Positions 1-9,162 are shown, counted from the first letter of the stretch. The stretch: DNA of 64,000 nt from JBCCQH01 sp039024435 (GCA_039024435.1 JBCCQH010000001.1:340287-404286); one strand, 5' to 3'. The notes: generated by a model from the sequence alone, not told the origin. A program made the numbers and translations.

Positions 1-1
1 C

Positions 2-88
2 GAGGTGAGCTACGTTTCGACGGGCGGCGGCGCGCTGCTGGAACTGTTGGAGGGCAAGGAGTTGCCCGGCGTGGTGGCCTTGGGCTGA
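2..88 (+). CDS. pgk: Phosphoglycerate kinase, C-terminal end (partial)
   Basis: The window opens inside a reading frame whose last 28 residues read VSYVSTGGGALLELLEG followed by a short LPGV tail and a TGA stop at 86-88. The STGGGA segment with the following LLEG helix is the conserved C-terminal part of phosphoglycerate kinase, close to the ATP-binding site. The enzyme transfers phosphate from 1,3-bisphosphoglycerate to ADP in glycolysis in the cytoplasm. Only the end is visible, so length and catalytic residues cannot be checked. A strong hairpin follows 19 bases after the stop. Confidence 0.85.
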   Translation, partial: EVSYVSTGGGALLELLEGKELPGVVALG

Positions 89-107
89 CGCTGGGTTTAT
101 GGACGAT

Positions 108-157
108 CCATTGGGACCATCGCTGCGGGGGCTGCCCCGCGGCGATGGTCCCAATGG
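108..157 (+). terminator. Long hairpin after pgk
   Basis: A 23-base stem (108-130 with 135-157, one mismatch) closes a 4-base loop. It lies just downstream of the pgk stop and probably ends that transcript. No U-run follows the stem, so it is not a textbook intrinsic terminator and could instead protect the 3' end of the mRNA. Confidence 0.55.
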
Positions 158-192
158 AGGGTACACACCGAGGGAAACGTCGCCAGTCGGCA

Positions 193-221
193 TTGGATAA
201 GCCCCCGAATTTGTATTTTTC
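193..221 (+). promoter_or_regulatory. Bacteroidota-type promoter for the GH113-like gene
   Basis: TTG at 193-195, 18 bases, then TATTTTTC at 214-221, which matches TAnnTTTG except for the last base. The ATG at 225 follows only 3 bases later, so the transcript would start at or inside the start codon. Confidence 0.5.
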
Positions 222-224
222 AAG

Positions 225-1235
225 ATGCGCATCCAATCATTTTTAATCGTTTTGCTCGGTTTTGGAGCGTTGGTGGGGTGCCGCAAGGTGCAACTTGAGC
301 CGGATCCCTGCGACGCGGGCATGTACGCCGCCGCCAAGATGCGGGGAGCGTGTGCTTCAGAAACGGGGCAAATCTTGGATTTTTGGCCTTGGTTTGGGAT
401 GCGCTCGGAGTGGAACTGTGACTGGATTGCGCTGGTGCCACAGGCGTACGTGAGCCAGGGAGATCCCACGCTGGCGGATACGGCTTGGGCGGCGGAGCTG
501 GAACTGCTGATCGCACGGGCGCACGCCTTTGGTCTCAAGGTCATGGTGAAGCCCCACGTGGACGTCAACCGTTCCACGGTTCACCGGGGACTGTACGAAT
601 TGGATTCGGAGGCGGAGTGGGCGGAATTTGCCCGGCAATACGAGACTTGGATCCTGACCCTGGCCAAGGTGGCGCGGGACCAGGAGGCGGAGATGTTTTG
701 CGTGGGGACCGAATTGCGGAGTTTTGTGGCGGCCGAGCCTGTGTTTTGGTCGGATCTGATTGAGCGGGTACGGATGATTTTTCCGGGGGAACTGACCTAC
801 GCGGCCAACTGGGACGAGTACGGCGAAATGCCGTTTTGGGACCGGTTGGACTACATTGGGGTGGATGGCTATTTTCCGCTGGTGGATGCCGCGCTGCCTG
901 AGGTGGACGATTTGGTGGTGGCCTGGGAGGGGGATCGCCGGGGGCTGCACAATATGCAACGCAACTACTGCAAGCCGGTTCTCTTCACCGAGATGGGCTA
1001 CCGCAGTGCCGATTACGCCGCTTGGGAACATTGGAAAATGAGCAATCCCCGCATCAACCTCTCCGCGCAGGCCAATGCCTGGGAAGCGTGGTTCCGCGTC
1101 TTTTGGGCGGAAGACTGGATTGCGGGCGCTTTCGTTTGGGATTGGCGCAGCAACCGCATCGATTCCTACAACAATGAGTGGACGCCGCAGGGCAAACCGG
1201 CCGGGGAGGTCATCGCGGACTGGTTTGGTCGCTGA
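225..1235 (+). CDS. Glycoside hydrolase family 113-like lipoprotein
   Basis: A 336-residue protein with a lipoprotein signal (lipobox LVGC, lipidated Cys19), so probably anchored in the outer membrane. The rest resembles the TIM-barrel hydrolases of family GH113 (beta-mannanase type). It carries a GTEL motif with candidate acid/base Glu163 and an FTEMGYR motif with candidate nucleophile Glu256, plus many aromatic residues lining a presumed sugar cleft. Family knowledge suggests cleavage of mannan-like polysaccharide; substrate specificity cannot be read from the sequence. The ATG is supported by the lipobox and by a promoter-like element just upstream. It stands alone between pgk and a T9SS cargo gene. 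Confidence 0.8.
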   Translation: MRIQSFLIVLLGFGALVGCRKVQLEPDPCDAGMYAAAKMRGACASETGQILDFWPWFGMRSEWNCDWIALVPQAYVSQGDPTLADTAWAAELELLIARAHAFGLKVMVKPHVDVNRSTVHRGLYELDSEAEWAEFARQYETWILTLAKVARDQEAEMFCVGTELRSFVAAEPVFWSDLIERVRMIFPGELTYAANWDEYGEMPFWDRLDYIGVDGYFPLVDAALPEVDDLVVAWEGDRRGLHNMQRNYCKPVLFTEMGYRSADYAAWEHWKMSNPRINLSAQANAWEAWFRVFWAEDWIAGAFVWDWRSNRIDSYNNEWTPQGKPAGEVIADWFGR

Positions 1236-1406
1236 GGGGAATTTTTGCGTTTTATCGCGCCCAATCGATCAATTGGGTTCGCTGTAGAGGAAATAACCCA
1301 ATGGCGTGCGCAAATCCGTTGCACCTCTCCACCCCCCTCAATTTGCCGTTGCTGTCGCTTTTCGCGATCTTTTTGTACGTTATTAAATTGCACCAAGCAT
1401 TTAGGT

Positions 1407-3020
1407 ATGAGCAACCGTTACAATCTCTTTTCTACCTCCTTGCGGCTCTTGTTATTCTGTTTTCTACCTTTGGCGGGATTCGCCCAGATTCCCTTTGAAG
1501 AGGGCTACACTGAGGGCGCCAACCGCGCCCAAGCCTACGCCATCACCCCGAGCGGAAACGACTTTGTGGTGGTGGGGACCATTGCATCGCCCAATGATAT
1601 CCGCGATATCTTGCTGTTCGAAGTGGACCTCAACAGCATGGTCACCGATCCCGTACGCATCGGAGATGTCGTGGCGCCCGCCGAGGAATGGGGCTACGAC
1701 GTCAAAGCCGAACCCCAGGGCGCTTATGTTGTGGCCGGTGCAAGCCGCAGCAACAATCAGACGCGGCCCCTACTCGTGCAAACCACCAATACCGGGTCGA
1801 TCCAGTGGTCGGCGGCTTATCCCGAAGGCACCTTCGATGGCGCATTTTATGCCGTGGATGCGGTACGCACCTACGGCTACGTCGCGGCGGGTTTCATGGG
1901 CAATCCCTTGAATTCCGGTGCCGACAACGACCTGTACTTGAGCATCATCTCCAACAATACGGGCTCGTTGTTTTGTGCGAATACTTTCGGCGGCAACGGC
2001 AATGAAGTCGCCTACGATGTGATTGAGCTGTCCAATGGCAATCTTTTGGCGGTCGGCTCCACCGAGAGTTTTGGGACCGATGGCAAGGCACTGTACGTGG
2101 TCGCGATCGACTCGTTTTGCAACAAAGTTTGGAGCCGTTACGTGGACGGCCCGGGCGACGACATCGGCTATGCGGTAGTGGAAGACAATTTCGGGGTGAC
2201 CATTGCCGGCCAGTCAAATAGCTATAGCACCGGCAATCGCTGGAACACGATGCTGACCCGCTTTAGTTTAAACGGACTTTATCTTTCGACGAATATCATC
2301 GACAATCCCAATCAGGAAGACGGGGCGCGGGGGATTGCTTTTGAAGGCAATTCCACCGACAACTACTATATCCTATCCGGTCAGACCCTCGGGGCAGACA
2401 GCACCGGCTGGATCATGAAAATCAATTCTACCTTTGGGATCGATTGGTTCCACTTGTTTTCGGGCAATACGATCCGCGACATCAGCCTGACGCCGGCGCC
2501 GGATACCCAAATCGGGGCGGGCAGCATCATACCTTCGGGTTCCTCGCTCAATGACGCCTACGTGCTCCACGCCGACGCCATGGGCCTGACCGGTAGCACT
2601 TGCAATCCCACACCATTGAATCCCACCATCTCCGTTGTCCAACCCAATAACAGCACGGCACCCGATACCATTCAGCAAGCAGGCACGGGGGCGACGTTGT
2701 CCCTGGGATCGGCCTCGGTGGTCTTAGATGAATACGACGCCTGCACCTTTGTGGGACTCACTCCCGGTCTGCCCGGACACGTCGCCCTGTTGCCGAATCC
2801 CACCGATGGGCGCTTCCGGGTGGAGTTTATCCTCGATGGATTGCGCGAGACGCGCGTGGAACTGTACGACTTGCAAGGTCGGATGCAGCTCACCCGGGAT
2901 TTGGGTACGACCGACCACGGCGTCGTGCCGCTGGACCTGAGCGACTTCCCGGCGGGGACGTACCTGATGCGCCTGCGCGCCGAGCGCAATGTCTGGACGC
3001 GCAAGGTGATTGTGCGTTAG
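1407..3020 (+). CDS. Secreted T9SS type A sorting domain protein
   Basis: A 537-residue protein with a signal peptide of about 25 residues (hydrophobic LRLLLFCFLPLAGFA) and a C-terminal T9SS sorting domain at about 461-537, beginning LLPNPTDGRF, with the LYDLQGR strand and an AGTYLMR motif near the end. The middle is built of repeated stretches rich in Gly, Asn and Asp with VVVG/IAGQS-like strands, consistent with a beta-propeller such as those of delta-60 type repeats. It is therefore probably exported through the outer membrane and released or attached at the surface. The start at 1407 was chosen over upstream in-frame starts because it begins a proper signal peptide. Function unknown. Confidence 0.8.
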   Translation: MSNRYNLFSTSLRLLLFCFLPLAGFAQIPFEEGYTEGANRAQAYAITPSGNDFVVVGTIASPNDIRDILLFEVDLNSMVTDPVRIGDVVAPAEEWGYDVKAEPQGAYVVAGASRSNNQTRPLLVQTTNTGSIQWSAAYPEGTFDGAFYAVDAVRTYGYVAAGFMGNPLNSGADNDLYLSIISNNTGSLFCANTFGGNGNEVAYDVIELSNGNLLAVGSTESFGTDGKALYVVAIDSFCNKVWSRYVDGPGDDIGYAVVEDNFGVTIAGQSNSYSTGNRWNTMLTRFSLNGLYLSTNIIDNPNQEDGARGIAFEGNSTDNYYILSGQTLGADSTGWIMKINSTFGIDWFHLFSGNTIRDISLTPAPDTQIGAGSIIPSGSSLNDAYVLHADAMGLTGSTCNPTPLNPTISVVQPNNSTAPDTIQQAGTGATLSLGSASVVLDEYDACTFVGLTPGLPGHVALLPNPTDGRFRVEFILDGLRETRVELYDLQGRMQLTRDLGTTDHGVVPLDLSDFPAGTYLMRLRAERNVWTRKVIVR

Positions 3021-3164
3021 CGCAAAGTTCGCCCGAACCTTCTCGACGGGTCTTTTATGCGCTATTCCCGAGGCATCACTGGAGGGTGCGTTCCTCGGGG
3101 ACGCGCAACCGGACAAAGCCGCGCCGGGATTTGAACAATTTCCCCCATTGGGGGTAGTTTGTTC

Positions 3165-4196
3165 ATGTCCCAAGACCTGCTCATCTTCAATCAAAACGGT
3201 ATTTATTGCCCGCCCGCCGATGTCTACATTGATCCCTGGCGGCGGGTCTCCCGGGCCATCGTTACCCACGCCCACGCGGACCATTCCCGTTGGGGAATGG
3301 GGTACTACCTCGCCCACCACGACAGCTTGCCCGTCATGCGCCACCGCCTGGGCAAGGATATTTCGGTGGAAGGCAAGGCTTACGGCGAGACTTTCTTGAT
3401 CAATGGGGTGAAATTTTCCCTGCATCCGGCCGGGCACATCATCGGTTCGGCCCAGGTCCGGGTGGAGTACAAAGGCCAGGTCTGGGTGGCTTCGGGCGAT
3501 TACAAAACCGGCCCTGATCCTTCTTGTACGCCTTTTGAGCCCGTAAAATGCCACGCCTTCATCACTGAATCGACTTTTGGATTGCCCGTCTACACTTGGC
3601 AGAGTGGGGAGGATATCATGGCGGAAGTCAATTCCTGGTGGCAGGCGCAGCAAGCGGCGGGCAAGGTGGCCGTGCTGTTTGGCTATTCCCTGGGCAAAGC
3701 CCAGCGTTTGCTCATGGGCCTCAATCCGGAAATCGGTCCGATTTTTACCCACGCGGCGGTGGAAAATCTGAATGAGGTGCTGCGGCCGCAAGGGATGCAA
3801 TTGCCGGCAACGACCCGGGTGGTGGGCACGATGAAAAAAGACGATTTCCAGGGTGGAATTGTGGTGTCTCCGCCTTCGGGCGAAGGGGCTTGGATGAAGC
3901 GGCTCGGTCCGCACGTGACCGCGATGGCTTCGGGCTGGATGGCGGTGCGGGGACAGCGCCGCCGCCGCAACGTAGACAAAGGGTTTATCCTGAGTGATCA
4001 CGCCGATTGGCGGGGCTTGAATGCGGCGATTGCGGAAACGGGGGCGGAAACGGTCATTGTGACCCACGGGTACACCAATCTATTTGCGCGCTACCTCGCC
4101 GAGCAGGGACTCGACGCCCGTGTGGTCGAAACCCAATACGAAAACGAGGAAGAGGAGCCCACTTCGACCACCGAACCGGAAGGGGGGGAAGGCTGA
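3165..4196 (+). CDS. DNA ligase-associated exonuclease, metallo-beta-lactamase fold
   Basis: A 343-residue member of the metallo-beta-lactamase/beta-CASP superfamily. The metal site HAHADH is at 35-40, a further histidine lies in HPAGH at 87-91, and SGDYK contributes Asp112. It matches the family annotated as putative exonuclease, DNA ligase-associated, which resembles mRNA 3'-end processing factors. The stop codon overlaps the start of the ATP-dependent ligase gene by one base (TGATG), so the two are translationally coupled and probably act together in DNA repair in the cytoplasm. A small hairpin at 3142-3154 precedes the start. The ATG at 3165 follows an in-frame TTG two codons upstream and is the more likely start. 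Confidence 0.85.
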   Translation: MSQDLLIFNQNGIYCPPADVYIDPWRRVSRAIVTHAHADHSRWGMGYYLAHHDSLPVMRHRLGKDISVEGKAYGETFLINGVKFSLHPAGHIIGSAQVRVEYKGQVWVASGDYKTGPDPSCTPFEPVKCHAFITESTFGLPVYTWQSGEDIMAEVNSWWQAQQAAGKVAVLFGYSLGKAQRLLMGLNPEIGPIFTHAAVENLNEVLRPQGMQLPATTRVVGTMKKDDFQGGIVVSPPSGEGAWMKRLGPHVTAMASGWMAVRGQRRRRNVDKGFILSDHADWRGLNAAIAETGAETVIVTHGYTNLFARYLAEQGLDARVVETQYENEEEEPTSTTEPEGGEG

Positions 4197-5785
4197 TGCG
4201 CCACTTTGCCAAACTCTTTTCCCGACTTGACAGCACCACCAAGACCTTGGTGAAGGTCGCCGCTCTGGTCGATTACCTGGAAGAAGCCAGCGACGAGGCC
4301 AAGCTGTGGGCGGTGGCTCTGCTGACCCACAAGCGCCCCCGCCGCCCGGTCAATACCCGGCTGCTCCGCGAGTGGGCCGCGGACCTCGCTGAGGTTCCGC
4401 TGTGGTTGTTCGAAGAAAGTTACCACGTGGTTGGGGACCTGGCGGAGACCATCAGCCTGGTGCTCCCGCCTCCGGTCGAGGTGAGCGACCACCCGCTGGA
4501 CTATTGGATCGATTACCTGGAAAGCATCCGCGATCTGGAAGAGGAGGAGAAACGGGAAATGATCGTTGCCGCTTGGCAGCAATTGGGGCAGGCAGAACGC
4601 TTTGTCTTCAACAAGCTGATTACCGGTGGTTGGCGCATCGGGGTGTCGCAGAAGCTCATGGTACGCGCCTTGGCGAAGTATGCGGACAAAGACGAAAATG
4701 TCATTGCCCATCGCCTGATGGGGAAATGGACTCCCCGGGAAACGACCTTTACCGAGTTGATTCTTTCCGAAGAAGAAAATGAGGACCGCTCCCGGCCCTA
4801 CCCGTTTTACTTGGCTTACGCTTTGGAAGATGCGCCGGATTCGCTGGGACCAGTGGAGGAATGGCAGGCGGAGCGCAAATGGGACGGTATCCGGGGGCAG
4901 GTGATTGTGCGGCAGGGGGAACTGTTTGTGTGGAGCCGGGGGGAGGAATTGGTGACGGACAAATTCCCGGAATACGCGCCGTTTGCCGAGGCATTGCCGG
5001 ACGGGACGGTAATTGACGGGGAGATACTGGCTTGGGATGGGGAAAAGCCGCTGCCGTTTAACGTGTTGCAGACCCGCATTGGGCGGAAGAAAGTGGGCAA
5101 AAAGACGTTGCAAACCGCTCCGGTGGCCCTCATGGCCTACGATCTGATCGAAGCGGACGGCGAGGATCTTCGGGAGCGGCCCCTGCAGGAACGGCGGGCG
5201 CGCCTGGAGGAAATTGTGGCGGTGGTGGCGCATCCGCGCTTGCAGATCAGTCCGATTGTCCCGGCGGCATCCTGGGAAGATTTGGCGGAGGCCCGGGAGG
5301 TCTCGCGGGTCCACTACAGCGAGGGCCTGATGCTCAAGCGCAAGGATTCGACGTACAAAGTGGGTCGAAAGCGGGGGGACTGGTGGAAGTGGAAGGTCGA
5401 TCCGCTCACGATTGATGCGGTGCTCATCTACGCGATGCGGGGCCACGGCCGCCGCGCCAACCTTTATACCGATTACACTTTTGCGGTATGGGACGGGGAA
5501 GCCCTGGTGCCGTTCACGAAGGCATACTCAGGCCTCACCGATGCCGAAATCCGGAAGGTGGACCGCTACGTCAAGAAAAATACCATCGAGCGTTTTGGTC
5601 CGGTACGCAGCGTGACGCCACAACTGGTGATGGAGATTGCCTTTGAGGGCATCTCAAAGTCGACGCGGCACAAAAGTGGGGTGGCTTTGCGCTTTCCCCG
5701 GATCGCGCGCTGGCGGGAGGACAAACCCGCCGCTGAGGCCAATACTTTGCTGGACCTGTTGGGAATGCTAGAAGCTTACGGATGA
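4196..5785 (+). CDS. ATP-dependent DNA ligase
   Basis: A 529-residue ligase of the bacterial ATP-dependent type. The N-terminal helical DNA-binding region covers about 1-200. The nucleotidyltransferase domain carries motif I KWDGIR with the adenylated Lys228, VIDGEI as motif III, EGLMLKR as motif IV and WWKWK as motif V. An OB-fold domain follows, including the late motif with FEGI and RFPRIARWRED. It seals nicks using ATP. In other bacteria this ligase lies with the exonuclease just upstream, an Lhr-type helicase and a phosphoesterase; only the exonuclease is present here. Length is normal for the family. Confidence 0.92.
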   Translation: MRHFAKLFSRLDSTTKTLVKVAALVDYLEEASDEAKLWAVALLTHKRPRRPVNTRLLREWAADLAEVPLWLFEESYHVVGDLAETISLVLPPPVEVSDHPLDYWIDYLESIRDLEEEEKREMIVAAWQQLGQAERFVFNKLITGGWRIGVSQKLMVRALAKYADKDENVIAHRLMGKWTPRETTFTELILSEEENEDRSRPYPFYLAYALEDAPDSLGPVEEWQAERKWDGIRGQVIVRQGELFVWSRGEELVTDKFPEYAPFAEALPDGTVIDGEILAWDGEKPLPFNVLQTRIGRKKVGKKTLQTAPVALMAYDLIEADGEDLRERPLQERRARLEEIVAVVAHPRLQISPIVPAASWEDLAEAREVSRVHYSEGLMLKRKDSTYKVGRKRGDWWKWKVDPLTIDAVLIYAMRGHGRRANLYTDYTFAVWDGEALVPFTKAYSGLTDAEIRKVDRYVKKNTIERFGPVRSVTPQLVMEIAFEGISKSTRHKSGVALRFPRIARWREDKPAAEANTLLDLLGMLEAYG

Positions 5786-5829
5786 AATGGTGAATGGTAC
5801 GGGTAGACGGTGCGCGTACTGTTTACCGA

Positions 5830-6903
5830 CTATTGGTAGATTGCGGTGCGCATCTCGATGAGGGTGGCTTTGAGTCGGGCGGCGTCCGGGGCCTCGGGGA
5901 GGGGACCTTCCGCGTAGATCTGGTCCATGAAGGCGAGTTGGGTTTCGGCTTCCCGGACGAGGTCATCGTATTCAAATTCGCCCTGACGGATCCTGAGGAG
6001 GAAATCGCGGTCGGGCCGCCGGATTTGGAGCTTGCCTTCCGCTCCGATTTCCCGGGCCATGGCCAGCAGACGGAAGGTGTGCATCATGTTCTTGGCGTCG
6101 TAGTTCTTGCCGTGGGCGACCGTGTTTTTGTAGCGGACCTCGTTGCGTTTGCCCACCCAATCCCAGTAGGCTTTGTAGTCTTTGCAGTAGCGGACATAAC
6201 CGTCTTGGTTAAAGGCCATCGCCGCCACGGGTTCCATCGCTTTGGGCACTGAACTCAGGGAAATATTATTTGAAGTGGGTTTTTGGGCGATGCCTTTGAA
6301 GCCGTAGGTGGCGCGGGCATTTTCGCCGCCGTGGAACAGCGCGTAGACGTCGTGCATGTGGGGAATATTGGCCAAAGCACAATCCTCTTGTCGCCAGCCG
6401 CGCTTGCCCAACCAATCGAGTACTGGTACCGAACCCTGGCCGTGGACCACCCAGCAGAATTCCAGGATGCCTTTGCGCCGCTCATCCATCTGGTTCATGA
6501 TCTTTTTGTTCAGTCCCCGTGCCTTGCCGATCTGAGCCCGCGCGTACCCGGCAAAGGTAGCCTGGCACTTCCGGCTCAGCACCATCTCTGGAGAGAGCAA
6601 GTTCATGACCGGGGCCCGGTGGATCAGAGTATCGGGGGGCATGGCAAGCAGTTCCAGCACGGTGGGGTTGCTTTTTAGCAACAGTTCTACGAAGCGTCCC
6701 AACTCGTAAAAGACAATGTCATTGCTGGCATTGGCGATTTGGGGGGTATAATCGAGTCCGTAAAGCGCGCGTTGAGGCAGGCAAAAGACGCCCCGGATAT
6801 CGGTATCGGATTCGGGGGTGTCCAGGCCGTAGGCGCGGCTTCCGGAAATGGATTCGAGCAGGATAAGTCCGTCGGAGCGGAGTTGGTCAATGGAGAGCGG
6901 CAT
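5830..6903 (-). CDS. YcgL-type predicted nucleotidyltransferase
   Basis: A 357-residue protein of the DNA polymerase beta-like nucleotidyltransferase superfamily (COG3541, YcgL). The defining motif GSRAYGLDTPESDTDIRG lies at 21-38, with GS at 21-22 and metal-binding Asp33 and Asp35. The remainder is helical and contains conserved YCKDYKAYWDW and GKNYDAKNMMHTFR stretches typical of this family. The substrate is not known for the family; relatives occur in phages and in accessory regions. It lies 18 bases downstream of a membrane protein gene on the same strand and is probably cotranscribed with it. It converges with the ligase gene. Confidence 0.8.
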   Translation of the reverse strand: MPLSIDQLRSDGLILLESISGSRAYGLDTPESDTDIRGVFCLPQRALYGLDYTPQIANASNDIVFYELGRFVELLLKSNPTVLELLAMPPDTLIHRAPVMNLLSPEMVLSRKCQATFAGYARAQIGKARGLNKKIMNQMDERRKGILEFCWVVHGQGSVPVLDWLGKRGWRQEDCALANIPHMHDVYALFHGGENARATYGFKGIAQKPTSNNISLSSVPKAMEPVAAMAFNQDGYVRYCKDYKAYWDWVGKRNEVRYKNTVAHGKNYDAKNMMHTFRLLAMAREIGAEGKLQIRRPDRDFLLRIRQGEFEYDDLVREAETQLAFMDQIYAEGPLPEAPDAARLKATLIEMRTAIYQ

Positions 6904-6921
6904 GCGTTTGGAGTTTGTGTT

Positions 6922-7659
6922 TTATCGGACAAAGCCCATCAAATAGAACTGTACCAGCAACCCGAGGGTAGGCAGGATGACCGATAGGATGGACAAGGTT
7001 TTGATCGTGCGGGGTTTTGTGCGCAGGTGTTGTTCCCAGTAGTGGGGCATTTCCAGACAGAGCAGCACGGCGATAAAGCCCAGGGCGACAAAGGCCCAGT
7101 TGATGGGGGAGAGCACGAGGTATTTGATGCGGGGATTTTCCAGGAGGTAGACCTTCCAGATCGAAACGTAGCCAATCGCGATGAACAAGAAGAGGAAAAT
7201 CTCACCGAGAGTGGTTTTCCAGGCGGGCGGACGCGGATAGTGGCTTTCCCGGTCGGTGCGCAGGAGGATGTTGCGGACCCAAAACTCTTTGAGGACGGCG
7301 TACAGAGTGATGGGAATCAGGAAAAAATCGGTGATTTCCAGGGCACTCATCGCCGAGAGGGCGAGGGTGGCCAGGGCACCGGAAACCAACACCCGGGGGA
7401 GAAAGGTCCAACCGATGTAATAGGGCAATTTGCGCTGGAGGGAATCGTAGAACGAAAAGATGAAGCGGCTTTTGTAGTAGATGCCGGCAAATTCGAGGAA
7501 CAGTCCGAAGAGAAAGAAGACGCCGAGGTAATAGTTGACCTGGCGGGTGTCGGGCAACAACTGCGTCCATTCGGGATTGAAGCCCACGAGAAATGCGGTG
7601 AGCAACAGGTTAAAGATGATGATCTTGTACTGGTATAGAAATTGACTGGTTTTGCTCAT
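6922..7659 (-). CDS. Polytopic membrane protein of unknown function
   Basis: A 245-residue protein with about seven hydrophobic segments, for example the stretches around YYLGVFFLFGLFLEF, ITDFFLIPITLYAV and TLSILSVILPTLGLLV. No family is recognised. The ATG at 7659 begins MSKTSQFLYQYK; an in-frame extension upstream lacks any membrane or signal character and was rejected. It is the first gene of a two-gene unit with the YcgL-type nucleotidyltransferase (18-base gap), which hints that the two could be functionally linked, but nothing in the sequence proves this. Confidence 0.7.
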   Translation of the reverse strand: MSKTSQFLYQYKIIIFNLLLTAFLVGFNPEWTQLLPDTRQVNYYLGVFFLFGLFLEFAGIYYKSRFIFSFYDSLQRKLPYYIGWTFLPRVLVSGALATLALSAMSALEITDFFLIPITLYAVLKEFWVRNILLRTDRESHYPRPPAWKTTLGEIFLFLFIAIGYVSIWKVYLLENPRIKYLVLSPINWAFVALGFIAVLLCLEMPHYWEQHLRTKPRTIKTLSILSVILPTLGLLVQFYLMGFVR

Positions 7660-7833
7660 GCAGCCTGTCCTCGTTGGCCTTTCGCACCGGCGCCGACGGG
7701 TAGCGAGAAGGAATCGGGAATTTAGTAAAAATTGCGGAAAAGGCGGGGAAAGTCGCGCGAAGTTTGCCGGCGTGGGAACCGGACGGCGTTGCAGGAAGGT
7801 GGGGAATGGCGTAAGTTGAGGCAAAAACCAGGC

Positions 7834-8805
7834 ATGGCGCAGATTCAGGATACTTTGCGGCGCATACGAGACCGGTGGGCCGCGCTGGACGCTTTGCGTG
7901 CAATTGATCCGGGGCGGAGGGGGCGCATCATGCAGAAGTTTCGGCTGGATTGGAATTACCATTCGAATCATATCGAGGGCAATAGCCTTAGTTATGGGGA
8001 GACCAAGGCGTTATTGCTCCACGGAATCACGGCGAATGGGAAGCCCTTCCACTACCAGTTTGTGCGCATCCATCCCTTTGACGATGGCAATGGGCGGATG
8101 GCGCGGATCTTGATGAATCTGATCCTGATGCAAAGGGGGTTTCCTCCGGTAGTCATTAAAACTGAGCGGAAGAACGAATACTTGACCGCATTGCGCAGAG
8201 CGGATGGCGATGACAAGGCGAGTTTTGTGGGCTACATCGCCGAGCAACTGGTCCACAGTCTGGATCTGATGCTCTGGGGTGCGCGGGGAGAATCCATCGA
8301 GGAAGAGGATGATCTGGACCGGGAGATCCGGTTGTGGGAGCAGAGTCTGGCGGACCCGGCGGATCAGGTCATTCCGCGTTCGGACGAACTGCTGTTTCAG
8401 CTATTGGGGACGAACTGGAAAAAGTTGGTGGAAACGGTGTTTGCCGCGAATGAAAAGCTTGGCAAGTACTTTGAGTCTCATCGTTTTACTGCCATTTATG
8501 CAAATAAGGAGGTCGATTTCGGAAAACTGGATGATCTAAAGCGCCCCCCGATCAATGACCTCACTCCGCTTTTGCGCACGGTTCTGAGTTTCAAAATTTT
8601 CACCCAAGCGGGGACCAATACTTTTGGTTTGCTGGTGCAAGGGCCGGAAATTGCCGCCGAACCCGGGCGCTATGTATTGTCGTTTGAGGGCTACCGACGA
8701 GAATTTCTTTATTCCCAGGAAATTCCTGAATCGGATACGCAGGCGGTGGCGAGGATGGTTGTCCGGACTACGTTTGAAAAGATCAAGGCTCAATCAGGAA
8801 GATGA
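7834..8805 (+). CDS. Fic family protein with an internal deletion in the Fic core
   Basis: A 323-residue protein that starts and ends like a class II Fic AMP-transferase. The inhibitory helix motif S-x-x-x-E-G is seen at 44-49 (SNHIEG), and the catalytic loop HPFDDGNGRMAR is at 80-91. In related Fic proteins about 90-110 residues separate the segment LLLHGITANGKPF from HYQFVRIHPF; here they are joined directly at about residues 71-73. The lost part includes the helices and flap that hold the target peptide. The frame is intact, so it is either an inactive remnant, a recent in-frame deletion or an assembly artefact. The C-terminal half, including a winged-helix-like region, is kept. The ATG was preferred over an in-frame TTG at 7732. 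Confidence 0.75.
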   Translation: MAQIQDTLRRIRDRWAALDALRAIDPGRRGRIMQKFRLDWNYHSNHIEGNSLSYGETKALLLHGITANGKPFHYQFVRIHPFDDGNGRMARILMNLILMQRGFPPVVIKTERKNEYLTALRRADGDDKASFVGYIAEQLVHSLDLMLWGARGESIEEEDDLDREIRLWEQSLADPADQVIPRSDELLFQLLGTNWKKLVETVFAANEKLGKYFESHRFTAIYANKEVDFGKLDDLKRPPINDLTPLLRTVLSFKIFTQAGTNTFGLLVQGPEIAAEPGRYVLSFEGYRREFLYSQEIPESDTQAVARMVVRTTFEKIKAQSGR

Positions 8806-9136
8806 AGGACGAGTCGTGGCGCGGCCGCCTTGCGGGCCCGACACTTATCGGGGCGATTTCCCGGCTCCGTGGACGGAAATCTGCGCAAGTCACGAGGTTA
8901 AAAAATGCGACCGATTCATCGCGGTCGGCACCTTCAGCATCACGAAAAGAAAGGCGCATGGCCCCTCCCGAACAACTTTGTAAAAAAATTTCCCTGTCGG
9001 TGGTGGAATTTTTCTCCCTTGTGGGTCTACCCTACAGTAGTAGTTATTCTATCTATATCCAAACCAACTAATCAGCTTCTTACCGTTCCTTATTTATCTA
9101 CCGGACAATCAGACGCGACCCATTCGTCCGGTAGCC
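8806..9136. other. Gene-free stretch between the Fic gene and a plus-strand terminator
   Basis: About 330 bases without a convincing protein gene. An open frame on the plus strand crosses it, but it runs on through the tRNA-Phe gene and has no protein-like composition. The last part holds a hairpin (9097-9105 with 9126-9134, nine perfect pairs, 20-base loop) directly before a terminator hairpin, which together could form the 3' half of a small RNA. Confidence 0.4.
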
Positions 9137-9162
9137 ACGGCTGCCCCGCGCAGCCGTTTTTT
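9137..9162 (+). terminator. Intrinsic terminator (+ strand)
   Basis: A perfect 8-base stem (9137-9144 with 9150-9157) with a 5-base loop, followed by a run of six T. It lies 331 bases after the Fic stop codon and directly after another hairpin at 9097-9134, so it may serve a small RNA rather than the Fic gene. Confidence 0.7.

Noticed and set aside
2724..4067. Minus-strand open frame of 447 codons
   Set aside because: Antisense to the T9SS cargo and the ligase-associated exonuclease, both well supported.
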